A DNA stretch of 64,000 nucleotides, from positions 1 through 64,000 of the forward strand of contig NZ_JAUSNR010000024.1 of NCBI RefSeq assembly GCF_030656345.1, given 5' to 3'. Made by a program: the position numbers and the translations under genes. Under the pieces are notes generated by a model. It made no database searches and had not been told where the DNA came from. It saw only the letters and a list, made by a program, of their open reading frames with translations. The first letter of the stretch is position 1. Every line of letters starts with the position of its first letter. This DNA is from Pseudotabrizicola sp. (GTDB taxonomy: Bacteria > Pseudomonadota > Alphaproteobacteria > Rhodobacterales > Rhodobacteraceae). Below are positions 30,257 to 36,980 of this stretch, piece by piece.

Positions 30257-32050
30257 TCAGTTCCGGACGGCTGTTAGCCCATCAAGGGGGGGCGCTTCAA
30301 CCATCGGACGGATATCCAGCAGGGGGGCGATGCGTCTTGTGATCTCGGCCGCGACCGGAACCGAAGTCCAGCCCGCGGTGCGGCGGGGTTCGGTGCCGGA
30401 GGTTTCCACGGGTTCATCCAGCGTGACCAGCACCACATAGCGCGGGTCCGAAGCCGGGAAGACCGACGCGAAGGTGTTGATCACCTTGTCTTTGTAATAG
30501 CCGCCGGTGCGCTTTGGCTTGTCGGCGGTGCCGGTCTTGCCCGCGACCTCATAACCCGGCACCTCTGCCATGCTGGCGGTGCCTTTGGTGACGACGGCGC
30601 GCAGCATCTTGACCGACGCATCGGCCACATCTTCGCGCATCACCCGGACGCCGGGGCGCGGGCCGGTCTGTTTGATGATCGTCGGCTTTACGGTGATTCC
30701 CCCGTTTGCAATGGTCGCATAGGCGGCGGCAAGGTGCAGCGGGCTGGCTGACATCCCGTGACCATAAGATGTGGTGATGGTCACGATATCGGGCCAGCGG
30801 GCAGGCAGCAGCGGCTTTGCACCCGGGGCTTCGGTCAGCTCGATCGGGGTCGCCTCGAAAAAGCCCAGCGATTTCAGGAAAGCCTGCTGGCGCAATCCGC
30901 CGATCTGCAGGGCCAGCCTTGCGGTACCGACGTTCGATGATTTCACGATGACATCGGTGACGGTCAGCAGCGGGCCGTAGTTCTTGTTCTGAAATTCACG
31001 AATCCGGTGCTTGCCCCATTGCATGGGCGCATCGCCGTCAACCATGGTGTCGGGCCCCACCAGACCCAGTTCCATTGCCTGCGCGATGGCAAATATCTTG
31101 AAGGTGGAGCCGAGTTCATAGACCCCCTGCACCGCGCGGTTGAACAGCGGGCTGTCACCGGGTTCGGCATCCTTTGGCAAAACCGGGTTGGGGCGGTTGT
31201 TGGGATCAAAGGCAGGAAGGCTGGCCAGCGACAGGATCTCGCCGGTTTTCACGTCCATGATGATGGCAGCGCCACCCTTGGCGTTCATCATGGTGATGCC
31301 GGCGTCAAGGATTTCCTCGACCGCGGCCTGCACTGTCAGGTCGATGGACAGTTCCAGCGGTGTTGCCGACAGGGCCGGGTCGCGCAGGCGGGCGTCCATC
31401 GCACGCTCTACCCCGGCGGTGCCGATGACTTCGGCAGAGTTCACACCTTCGGCCCCGAAAGAAGTGCCGCCCAGCACATGGGCGGCAAGCGTGCCGTTGG
31501 GATACAGCCGCATTTCACGCGGGCCGAACAGCAGGCCCGGATCGCCGATATCATGCACGGCCTGCATCTGTTCGGGGCTGAGCACCTTGCGCAGCCACAT
31601 GAAGCGGCGGCCGTCGGTGAAGCGCCGGGTCAGATCGTCGGCTTTCATCTCGGGGAAGATCGCGGCCAGCTCACCGGCGACGCGGGCCGGATCGACCATG
31701 TCCTTGGGGTGCGCGTACAGCGCATGGGTCAGCATGTTGGTGGCCAGAACCCGGCCATTGCGGTCAGTGATATCGGCACGTTGGGCCAGGATTTCGGCAC
31801 CAGAGGCGAAGGAACGCGGCTCGGCGGCCTGGGTGGTGGCGACGATGCCCATGCGGGCACCGATGGCGGAAAATGCCACAAAGAAGGTGAAGCCAAGGAT
31901 CAGCAGCCGCACTTCGGCACGGCTGCGCGAGGCATCGCGGCTTTGTTCATGGCGCAGGCGCAGGTTTTCGCGCTCGATCACATCGGGGTTTTCACCCTGT
32001 GCGCGGGCCTTGAGGATGCGGGCAAGCGGTCGGAGGGGGGTACGGGTCAC
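30257..32050 (-). CDS. ftsI: septal peptidoglycan transpeptidase FtsI (PBP3)
   Basis: FtsI cross-links septal peptidoglycan at division. The 597-residue protein has one N-terminal membrane anchor (LLILGFTFFVAFSAIGARM near 50) and a dimerisation domain. The transpeptidase domain carries SxxK in YELGSTFKIFAIAQAM near 315, SSN in IVKSSNVGTARLALQ near 370, and KTG in VAGKTGTADKPKRTGGYYKD near 505. It starts with GTG inside the ftsL stop (GTGA overlap). Confidence 0.97.
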   Translation of the reverse strand: MTRTPLRPLARILKARAQGENPDVIERENLRLRHEQSRDASRSRAEVRLLILGFTFFVAFSAIGARMGIVATTQAAEPRSFASGAEILAQRADITDRNGRVLATNMLTHALYAHPKDMVDPARVAGELAAIFPEMKADDLTRRFTDGRRFMWLRKVLSPEQMQAVHDIGDPGLLFGPREMRLYPNGTLAAHVLGGTSFGAEGVNSAEVIGTAGVERAMDARLRDPALSATPLELSIDLTVQAAVEEILDAGITMMNAKGGAAIIMDVKTGEILSLASLPAFDPNNRPNPVLPKDAEPGDSPLFNRAVQGVYELGSTFKIFAIAQAMELGLVGPDTMVDGDAPMQWGKHRIREFQNKNYGPLLTVTDVIVKSSNVGTARLALQIGGLRQQAFLKSLGFFEATPIELTEAPGAKPLLPARWPDIVTITTSYGHGMSASPLHLAAAYATIANGGITVKPTIIKQTGPRPGVRVMREDVADASVKMLRAVVTKGTASMAEVPGYEVAGKTGTADKPKRTGGYYKDKVINTFASVFPASDPRYVVLVTLDEPVETSGTEPRRTAGWTSVPVAAEITRRIAPLLDIRPMVEAPPLDGLTAVRN

Positions 32051-32409
32051 AGCGGTTCCTCCTCGGGGTTCAACTGGCCGGTGACCATGACAGAGTTATT
32101 GATATCGCCGAAGAATTCTTCGACCGCCGGGTAAGACAGGTTGGCGGCATCGCCAAACTGGGTGGGTTCCAGCGGCATCAGGCCCAGCCGCTCAAAATTG
32201 AGCGAGGCCAGTTCGCGCAGCCGGTCGGGGCGGTTGAGGTAAGCCCATTCGGCACGTTGCAGGGCAAGCGCCTCGCGCAGGCTGGCGATTTCGGCGTTCA
32301 GGCCGGACACTTCGCGCAGCACCTGACGTGTGTCGTAATGTTCCCGGTAGGCCCAGAAGCCAAGGGCCAGCACGGCAAGAAATGACAGCACATAGATGAC
32401 CGGGCGCAT
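32047..32409 (-). CDS. ftsL: cell division protein FtsL
   Basis: FtsL links FtsB and FtsQ to septal synthesis. The 120-residue product is small and bitopic, with a membrane segment at about 3-20 (VIYVLSFLAVLALGFWAY). A coiled coil follows (VLREVSGLNAEIASLREALALQRAEWAYLN split across about 30-60), then RPDRLRELASLNFERLGL, which is typical of FtsL. It lies between rsmH and ftsI, its standard position, overlapping rsmH by one base and ftsI by four. Confidence 0.92.
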   Translation of the reverse strand: MRPVIYVLSFLAVLALGFWAYREHYDTRQVLREVSGLNAEIASLREALALQRAEWAYLNRPDRLRELASLNFERLGLMPLEPTQFGDAANLSYPAVEEFFGDINNSVMVTGQLNPEEEPL

Positions 32410-33413
32410 CAGCGGCGTCCTTTCTTCTGGGGCGGTTCTGGCAGGCCAAGGTTTGACGGATCCAGGCTTTGGGCGGGGGCCGTAGTGCGGCGGCCGATGC
32501 GCAGCTTGGCCGAGCGCGCACGCGGGTTTTCGGCAAGCTCGGCCGCGTCCGGACCAACGGCGCGTTTGGTCACGATGTCAAACCGCGCGGTGTTCAGCGC
32601 GGTTTGCGGGGCGTAGCGGTTGGCATTGGCCTCGGTTCCCGAGGCCAGCTGGAAGAAGCGTTTGACGATCCGGTCTTCCAGACTGTGGAAGCTGACCACG
32701 GCCAGCAGCCCGCCGGGTTTCAGCGCGCGTTCCGCCGCCATCAGCCCTTCGGCCAGTTCGGTGAATTCGGTGTTTACCGCGATGCGGATGGCCTGAAAGC
32801 TGCGCGTCGCCGGGTGGCTTTGGCCGGGCTTGGGGCGCGGCAGACAACGGGCGACGATTTCGGCCAGTTGCAGGGTGGTCTCGATCGGCGCGCGGGTGCG
32901 ATGCTCGACGATGGATTTGGCAATGCGGCGCGAGGCACGCTCTTCGCCGTAGTGATACAGGATATCGGCGATGCGGGTCTCATCCGCGGTGTTGACCAGA
33001 TCAGCGGCGGACGGGCCATCCTGCGACATGCGCATGTCGAGCGGGCCATCCTTCATGAAGGAAAACCCGCGCGCGGCCTGATCCAGCTGCATCGAGCTGA
33101 CGCCAAGGTCCAGCACCACGCCGTCAAGCGGAGTTTCGCCGTAGGTATCAAGTTTGGAAAACGTGCCGGCCACCAGCGTCAGCCGGTCGCCATAGGTGCC
33201 GCGCCAGCTTTGCGCCATGTCGAGCGCCATCGGGTCGCGGTCAACGCCGATCACATCCGCCCCGGCATCCAGCAGCGCGCGGGCATAGCCCCCTGCCCCG
33301 AAAGTGCCGTCCAGCCACAGCCCGCCTATCGGCGCGCAAAGGTCCAGAATGGGGCGCAAAAGCACCGGGATATGGGGGGCGCGACCCGGATCATGATCGC
33401 CTGTCACTGCCAT
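32409..33413 (-). CDS. rsmH: 16S rRNA (cytosine1402-N4)-methyltransferase RsmH
   Basis: RsmH (MraW) methylates C1402 of 16S rRNA. The start [21 protein letters not shown] gives 334 residues. It has the AdoMet loop [28 protein letters not shown] near 35-60, [19 protein letters not shown] near 110, and [19 protein letters not shown]. The C-terminal [18 protein letters not shown] is near 250. The start lies one base after the mraZ stop, so the internal Met was chosen over upstream frames that run into mraZ. Confidence 0.96.
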   Translation of the reverse strand: MAVTGDHDPGRAPHIPVLLRPILDLCAPIGGLWLDGTFGAGGYARALLDAGADVIGVDRDPMALDMAQSWRGTYGDRLTLVAGTFSKLDTYGETPLDGVVLDLGVSSMQLDQAARGFSFMKDGPLDMRMSQDGPSAADLVNTADETRIADILYHYGEERASRRIAKSIVEHRTRAPIETTLQLAEIVARCLPRPKPGQSHPATRSFQAIRIAVNTEFTELAEGLMAAERALKPGGLLAVVSFHSLEDRIVKRFFQLASGTEANANRYAPQTALNTARFDIVTKRAVGPDAAELAENPRARSAKLRIGRRTTAPAQSLDPSNLGLPEPPQKKGRR

Positions 33414-33414
33414 C

Positions 33415-33927
33415 TTACCCGACCTTTGGGTAACGGCCAACCACCGCAAGGGCATCTTCGCCGTCACCGTCATCGTCATCATCGCCAAACACGTCGCGGT
33501 AGACATCGCCGCGCCACAGCGAGAAACGGTCGGTCGCACCGGCAAGCGCGGATTCGACGCCCTCTTTGATCATCTCGGGCGTCAGGCCCAGCTTTTCGCG
33601 CACCGGGCCGGGCAGGACGATGCGGCCATCGTCGTCGATTTCCACGGTGGCAGAGCGGGTGATCAGGTCGCGTTCGGCCTTGATCCGGTCTTTGCTGCCC
33701 AAGGGAATGGTTTCGACCCAGCGGGCCAGAGCATCGGCGCCCGCCATGGAATAGCAGTCGCAGAACTGGCGGTTCTTGCCGCCGTAGACGATGATCATGC
33801 GGGTGCGGGGGGTGTCGGAGGTGCGGGGATCGCCGGCGTCAAGGACACGTCGGAACGGTGCCGGGATCAGGACCCGGGCTTTGGAATCTACCTTTTGGTA
33901 GTATTCACCGCGAAACATATCCGACAT
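33415..33927 (-). CDS. mraZ: transcriptional regulator MraZ
   Basis: MraZ is a ring-forming DNA-binding protein of the AbrB-like (SpoVT) fold that represses the dcw promoter. The 170-residue protein starts [29 protein letters not shown] and has the second repeat near 85-115 ([25 protein letters not shown]). The C-terminal tail with acidic runs ([11 protein letters not shown]) is longer than in E. coli. It is first in the dcw operon. The region upstream carries many 10-bp-spaced GGG boxes of the type MraZ binds. Confidence 0.95.
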   Translation of the reverse strand: MSDMFRGEYYQKVDSKARVLIPAPFRRVLDAGDPRTSDTPRTRMIIVYGGKNRQFCDCYSMAGADALARWVETIPLGSKDRIKAERDLITRSATVEIDDDGRIVLPGPVREKLGLTPEMIKEGVESALAGATDRFSLWRGDVYRDVFGDDDDDGDGEDALAVVGRYPKVG

Positions 33928-33982
33928 ATTGCCTGAGCTTTCGCCCGTCCCTTTCCGTCGATGTGACCCTTTGCGGGGGGTC

Positions 33983-34314
33983 AGAAATGAATGCGGCGGA
34001 CCGAGCTGCTGCCACTGCTCGATCCGCCGCCTGTCCCATCGCTGGGCGTCCAGCTACGCGTGCCACCTGGGGGAGATGTCTGCTCGCTCGCGCGCCGGAT
34101 CTGTTTGTCTAAACGGGGTTGCCTGTATGAAGCCTGACTGTTTCGCCTGTTTGCGGTCTTAAGCTGCCGCTGCTGTTCGTACTGCCCGTTTCGATGTCAC
34201 AAGGGATGCCATGGGATGATCTGGGAAGCAACGGGAAATTTTGGGCACAGGCGGGCCAATCGGGGTTTGTCGCCCGGTTCGGAACAGCATCTGGGAACGT
34301 ATCCGTTAGTAATT
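33983..34314 (-). ncRNA. mraZ leader RNA, possible UpsM-like sRNA
   Basis: In Rhodobacter sphaeroides the dcw operon has an unusually long 5' leader from which the sRNA UpsM is made by partial termination and RNase E cleavage. Here a long leader is also likely. A -10 match at 34321-34326 is followed by more than 380 bases without a gene before mraZ. On the minus strand a strong stem-loop (33993-34030, 8 bp then 5 bp in the stem, GCGGCGGA with TCCGCCGC) is followed by the A/T-rich ATTCATTTCTGA, which suits a partial terminator. Both ends are inferred, and no sequence match to UpsM could be tested. Confidence 0.35.
34202..34266 (+). promoter_or_regulatory. seven NGGGN boxes in 10-bp register (MraZ-type)
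   Basis: On the plus strand AGGGA, TGGGA, TGGGA, CGGGA, TGGGC, CGGGC and GGGGT begin at 34202, 34212, 34222, 34232, 34242, 34252 and 34262, each separated by five bases. MraZ is known to bind direct repeats of TGGGN with 5-base spacers. The array is inverted relative to mraZ transcription and would lie inside the leader if the -10 at 34321 is used. The exact register over seven turns is seen directly; binding is inference. Confidence 0.6.
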
Positions 34315-34320
34315 CAGCAA

Positions 34321-34326
34321 ATTATA
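34321..34326 (-). promoter_or_regulatory. candidate -10 box of the mraZ/dcw promoter (TATAAT)
   Basis: On the minus strand the sequence reads CTGCCTATAATTTGC, a perfect -10 hexamer. No good TTGACA match stands 17 bases upstream. The pair of GGG boxes at 34372-34386 ends about 45 bases upstream of it, which fits regulation by MraZ. The start of transcription would be near 34314. Confidence 0.4.
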
Positions 34327-34371
34327 GGCAGTAACGTCCGCGTGAGCGCTATATGTAGTGGTCGCAGTTTT

Positions 34372-34386
34372 TCCCGGGGTTTCCCG
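34372..34386 (-). promoter_or_regulatory. pair of CGGGA boxes upstream of mraZ promoter
   Basis: On the minus strand CGGGA-AACCC-CGGGA gives two boxes 10 bp apart, in the orientation of mraZ. They sit just upstream of the candidate -10. They are likely MraZ sites. Confidence 0.5.
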
Positions 34387-34484
34387 GCCAATGGTTAAAT
34401 ATTTCGCGTCAGGCGTGTGAAATTGGTCTTTTGTGACAGGAAGATCACCATGAAACGCAAGAATCCGGTGGCTTCACACCATTT

Positions 34485-34541
34485 TCCCAGAAAATCCCGG
34501 TTGCGTGATTCGGCGTGATCGGGGTTTCCCGGATGATCCCG
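34485..34541 (-). promoter_or_regulatory. two further GGG-box pairs upstream of mraZ
   Basis: On the minus strand CGGGA-TCATC-CGGGA (34541 to 34527) and CGGGA-TTTTC-TGGGA (34499 to 34485) each place two boxes 10 bp apart. With the pair at 34372 this gives three pairs in mraZ orientation. No gene is seen anywhere in 33928-34736. Confidence 0.45.
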
Positions 34542-34736
34542 GCTGGTCACTGACCGGCCATGGGTCAGGGGATGCGGGCCGGAAGATAGGCCGCGGCACC
34601 GGGCAGGGGATCACATCGGTCAGCAGTGCAACAACCGGCAGTCCCACGCCCGCCAAGGCCAGGGCCTTGGCGGAGCATCAGTCCCGCTGTGCAGATGCCG
34701 CGCTATCTGTATGCGCCCCCACTTTCGCCAAAAGTG

Positions 34737-35828
34737 TCAGGCCATACCGCCCGCAATCAGGCGATGGGCAAGACGGGCATAGGCTTCGGCCTCGGGGGCA
34801 TCGGTGGCGGCGATGGGGGTGCCTGAATCGCCGGCCTGCCGGACGGCGAGGGTCAGCGGCAGTTCGCCAAGAAACGGCAGGTCAAGGCGTTCGGCATCGG
34901 CCTTCACCCCGCCATGGCCAAAGATCTGCGTCTCATGCCCGCAATTGGGGCAGCAGAAGGTCGACATATTCTCGATCAGCCCCAGCACCGGGGTTTTCAG
35001 CTTGAGGAACATATCAAGCGCCTTGCGCGCATCGAGCAGCGCCACATCCTGCGGCGTGCTGACCACAATCGCCCCGGTCAGCTGCGTGCGCTGGCACAGG
35101 GTCAGCTGGATATCGCCGGTGCCGGGCGGCAGGTCGATGAGCAGGATATCCAGATTCCCCCAAGCCACCTGTGTCAGCAGTTGTTGCAGCGCACCCATGA
35201 TCATCGGGCCGCGCCAGATCACCGCCTCGTCATCCTTGAGCATCAGGCCAAGCGACATCATGGTGACGCCATGCGCCACGATGGGTTCGATGATCTTGCC
35301 ATCGGGGCTGCCGGGGCGGCGGTTGACGCCCATCATCCGGGGCTGGCTGGGGCCGTAGATATCGGCGTCGAGCAGGCCGACGCGGCGGCCCTGCCGGGCA
35401 AGGGCGACGGCAAGGTTGGAGGAGACGGTGGATTTGCCCACCCCGCCCTTGCCCGAGCCGATGGCAATGATGCGGTCGATTCCGGCCAGCTTCTGCGGGC
35501 CGCCCTGTTGCGGCGTGGGGTGCTGACCGATCTTCAGGCTGGGCGCGGCAGGTTTGGCGGCGGGACCGTGGGCGGTGGTGACGGCCTGCACGGCGATGAC
35601 ACCGGGCAATGCGCGCACGGCGGCCTCGGCCTGCGGCTGCAACGGGGCAACCTCGCGCGCGGATTCGGGCGTCGGGGCCTCAATGACGAATCGCACGCTG
35701 ATGCCACCGGCAGAGTCGTCCAGCGTCAGGGCGCGGATCATGTCCTGTGACACAAGATCGCCGCCGCCCGGCAGCTTGATTCCAGACAGCGCCGCCATCA
35801 CCGTTTCCCGAGAGACACCCATGATCAT
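34737..35828 (-). CDS. mrp: iron-sulfur cluster carrier ATPase Mrp (ApbC family)
   Basis: Mrp/ApbC proteins carry Fe-S clusters to apoproteins. The 363-residue protein has an N-terminal DUF59-like domain (about 1-80), then the P-loop [21 protein letters not shown] near 130. [53 protein letters not shown] and the cluster-binding cysteines in [16 protein letters not shown] near 300 follow. It is divergent from ccaF1. A second Met (third codon) is an equally good start. Confidence 0.95.
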   Translation of the reverse strand: MIMGVSRETVMAALSGIKLPGGGDLVSQDMIRALTLDDSAGGISVRFVIEAPTPESAREVAPLQPQAEAAVRALPGVIAVQAVTTAHGPAAKPAAPSLKIGQHPTPQQGGPQKLAGIDRIIAIGSGKGGVGKSTVSSNLAVALARQGRRVGLLDADIYGPSQPRMMGVNRRPGSPDGKIIEPIVAHGVTMMSLGLMLKDDEAVIWRGPMIMGALQQLLTQVAWGNLDILLIDLPPGTGDIQLTLCQRTQLTGAIVVSTPQDVALLDARKALDMFLKLKTPVLGLIENMSTFCCPNCGHETQIFGHGGVKADAERLDLPFLGELPLTLAVRQAGDSGTPIAATDAPEAEAYARLAHRLIAGGMA

Positions 35829-35951
35829 TATCCTTTTGCCTGTCCTTGCAGCACAGTCGCGATCTTTGCCCGAAAGCTCAAGGTTTGCTTGACCAAACGC
35901 TCAAAATTTACACGAAGGCGCTGAAATTAATGACGTTTCTGTGACAAAAAG

Positions 35952-35970
35952 CCATGCAGGTTCTGCATGG
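35952..35970. promoter_or_regulatory. palindrome upstream of ccaF1 (CCATGCAG-N3-CTGCATGG)
   Basis: It is identical in both arms to 10286-10304, differing only in the three central bases, and like it is followed by CAGC. It ends 108 bases before the ccaF1 start (105 in the other case). Further TGCA-rich motifs follow (TTGCACATG and GTGCAGGTGCAGCA). It is probably the binding site of a shared regulator. The bases 35829-36078 hold no gene. Confidence 0.6.
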
Positions 35971-36078
35971 CAGCATTGCACATGTAGGCTATTGTGCAGG
36001 TGCAGCATTTGCCCCATGTTACCCCTAACAACGCGGCAGAACGCTGCAACCGAACCGAAACCGAGAGGCTATAGAGCT

Positions 36079-36294
36079 ATGGCATATATAAACTCATCGC
36101 GTGCCGCTTCCTACGGCATTGCTGACCGGGCCCTGGCCATCGTGAAAACCATTCGCGTTGGTCTGGAACGTCGCCGGGTGTTCAAACAGACCGTGCGGGA
36201 ACTGCAGGCGCTGTCGAACCGCGAACTGGCTGATTTGGGCATTCACCGCACCATGATCACCCGCGTCGCGAATGAGGCTGCCTACGGCAAGTGA
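36079..36294 (+). CDS. ccaF1: DUF1127 RNA-binding protein, CcaF1-like
   Basis: The 71-residue protein has an N-terminal helical part (MAYINSSRAASYGIADRALAIVKT) and the C-terminal DUF1127 core (RRRVFKQTVRELQALSNRELADLGIHRTMITRV). In Rhodobacter sphaeroides the DUF1127 protein CcaF1 is encoded directly before the CcsR sRNAs, is stress-induced, binds RNA and aids sRNA maturation and RNA turnover. The same order is seen here: the first hairpin of the cuckoo array starts about ten bases after the stop codon. The start follows a GAGAGG ribosome-binding site. Confidence 0.88.
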   Translation: MAYINSSRAASYGIADRALAIVKTIRVGLERRRVFKQTVRELQALSNRELADLGIHRTMITRVANEAAYGK

Positions 36295-36303
36295 ATTTTC
36301 TTT

Positions 36304-36380
36304 GCGGGGCCCCGCTCCTCCTCCCAGGGGTCCGTAGCAAAAGCGTCGGCATCAACCTCCTCCCTGATGCCGACGCCCTT
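36304..36380 (+). ncRNA. cuckoo (CcsR-type) sRNA 1
   Basis: Two stem-loops are seen. The first has a short stem (GGCCCC with GGGGTC) and the loop motif CTCCTCCTCCC at 36315-36325. The second has a perfect 12-bp stem (36343-36354 with 36365-36376) with CCTCCTCCC at 36356-36364 exposed in the loop. The weak-then-strong pair is the layout of the R. sphaeroides CcsR RNAs. A small GAGC-TTCG-GCTC hairpin follows at 36387-36398. Confidence 0.8.
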
Positions 36381-36411
36381 TAAAACCGAGCTTCGGCTCT
36401 TATCTGATACG

Positions 36412-36484
36412 GGCGGTCTCGTCCTCCTCCCAGAGACCGGTCGGAACAGCGGCACCCTCTCTCCTCCTCCCTGAGGGTGCCGCG
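36412..36484 (+). ncRNA. cuckoo (CcsR-type) sRNA 2
   Basis: The first stem-loop pairs GGTCTC with GAGACC around TCCTCCTCCC (36422-36431). The second has a perfect 11-bp stem (36449-36459 with 36473-36483) around CTCCTCCTCCC (36461-36471). Motif spacing within the pair is 38 bases. Confidence 0.8.
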
Positions 36485-36517
36485 GATCATTCGAGGGTGA
36501 CCTTGGTCGTCCCTCAC

Positions 36518-36600
36518 CACAGTTCGAACGGCCCCTCCTCCTCCCTGGGCCGGTCGGATCAGCGGCGGCCCCCTCCTCCTCCCTGGGGTCGCCGCGCCCG
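36518..36600 (+). ncRNA. cuckoo (CcsR-type) sRNA 3
   Basis: The first stem-loop pairs CGGCCC (36529-36534) with GGGCCG (36547-36552) around CTCCTCCTCCC at 36535-36545. The second pairs GCGGCGGCCCC with GGGGTCGCCGC around CTCCTCCTCCC at 36573-36583. The unit is repeated almost unchanged 121 bases downstream as sRNA 4. Confidence 0.8.
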
Positions 36601-36638
36601 AAATTCCGGGGGCGCGGTCCTGATGGATCTGCCCCCAC

Positions 36639-36721
36639 CACAGTTCGAACGGCTCCTCCTCCTCCCTGAGCCGGTCGGATCAGCGGCGGCCCCCTCCTCC
36701 TCCCTGGGGTCGCCGCGCCCG
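36639..36721 (+). ncRNA. cuckoo (CcsR-type) sRNA 4 (tandem copy of sRNA 3)
   Basis: The motifs lie at 36656-36666 and 36694-36704. Flanks AGTTCGAACGGC and CGCGCCCGAAATTC recur exactly 121 bases after those of sRNA 3. The first stem has changed on both sides (CGGCTC with GAGCCG), a compensatory exchange that keeps pairing and supports selection on RNA structure. Confidence 0.8.
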
Positions 36722-36749
36722 AAATTCGAGGGCTTGCCCCTCACCATGG

Positions 36750-36836
36750 TTCGGTCCTGCCCCCTCCTCCTCCCTGGGGTTGGACTGAAAAGCGGAACCT
36801 AGCGCCCCCTCCTCCTCCCTGGGGTTCGGGTTCCCT
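36750..36836 (+). ncRNA. cuckoo (CcsR-type) sRNA 5
   Basis: The motifs lie at 36764-36774 and 36809-36819. The first stem can pair GTCC and CCCC with GGGG and GGAC. The second pairs GGAACC and CCCC with GGGG and GTTCC, both with internal loops. The stems are less regular than in the other units. Confidence 0.72.
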
Positions 36837-36840
36837 GATA

Positions 36841-36930
36841 CGCCGGCCCCCTCCTCCTCCCTTGGGCTGGTCGTGAATGATGCGGCGGCGCCCCTCCTCC
36901 TCCCTGGGCGTCGCCGTTTTCAGTTTCAGG
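36841..36930 (+). ncRNA. cuckoo (CcsR-type) sRNA 6 with terminator
   Basis: The motifs lie at 36851-36861 and 36894-36904. The second stem pairs CGGCGGCGCCC (36883-36893) with GGGCGTCGCCG (36906-36916), with one G-U pair, and is followed by TTTTCAGTTTC. This last hairpin probably terminates the ccaF1-sRNA transcript. It lies about 50 bases before the benE start. Confidence 0.78.
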
Positions 36931-36980
36931 GGTTGCGATTGCCGGGGCAGACCGGAATAGTCGCGGCAAACGGGGGCGTT

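Noticed and set aside
33928-34736. RNase P RNA (rnpB) upstream of mraZ
   Set aside because: Some alphaproteobacteria have rnpB here, but the conserved GAGGAAAGTCCGGGC and ACAGAA segments are absent on both strands.
36497-36802. Protein-coding frame through the cuckoo array
   Set aside because: The open frame repeats PPPPW-like low-complexity residues created by the CTCCTCCTCCC motif. It has no ribosome-binding site, and the stem changes preserve RNA pairing rather than codons.
36315-36904. CRISPR array
   Set aside because: The twelve repeats are only 9-11 bases, irregularly spaced (38-83), and sit in loops of hairpins whose stems vary. No cas gene is nearby. The ccaF1 context fits cuckoo RNAs.
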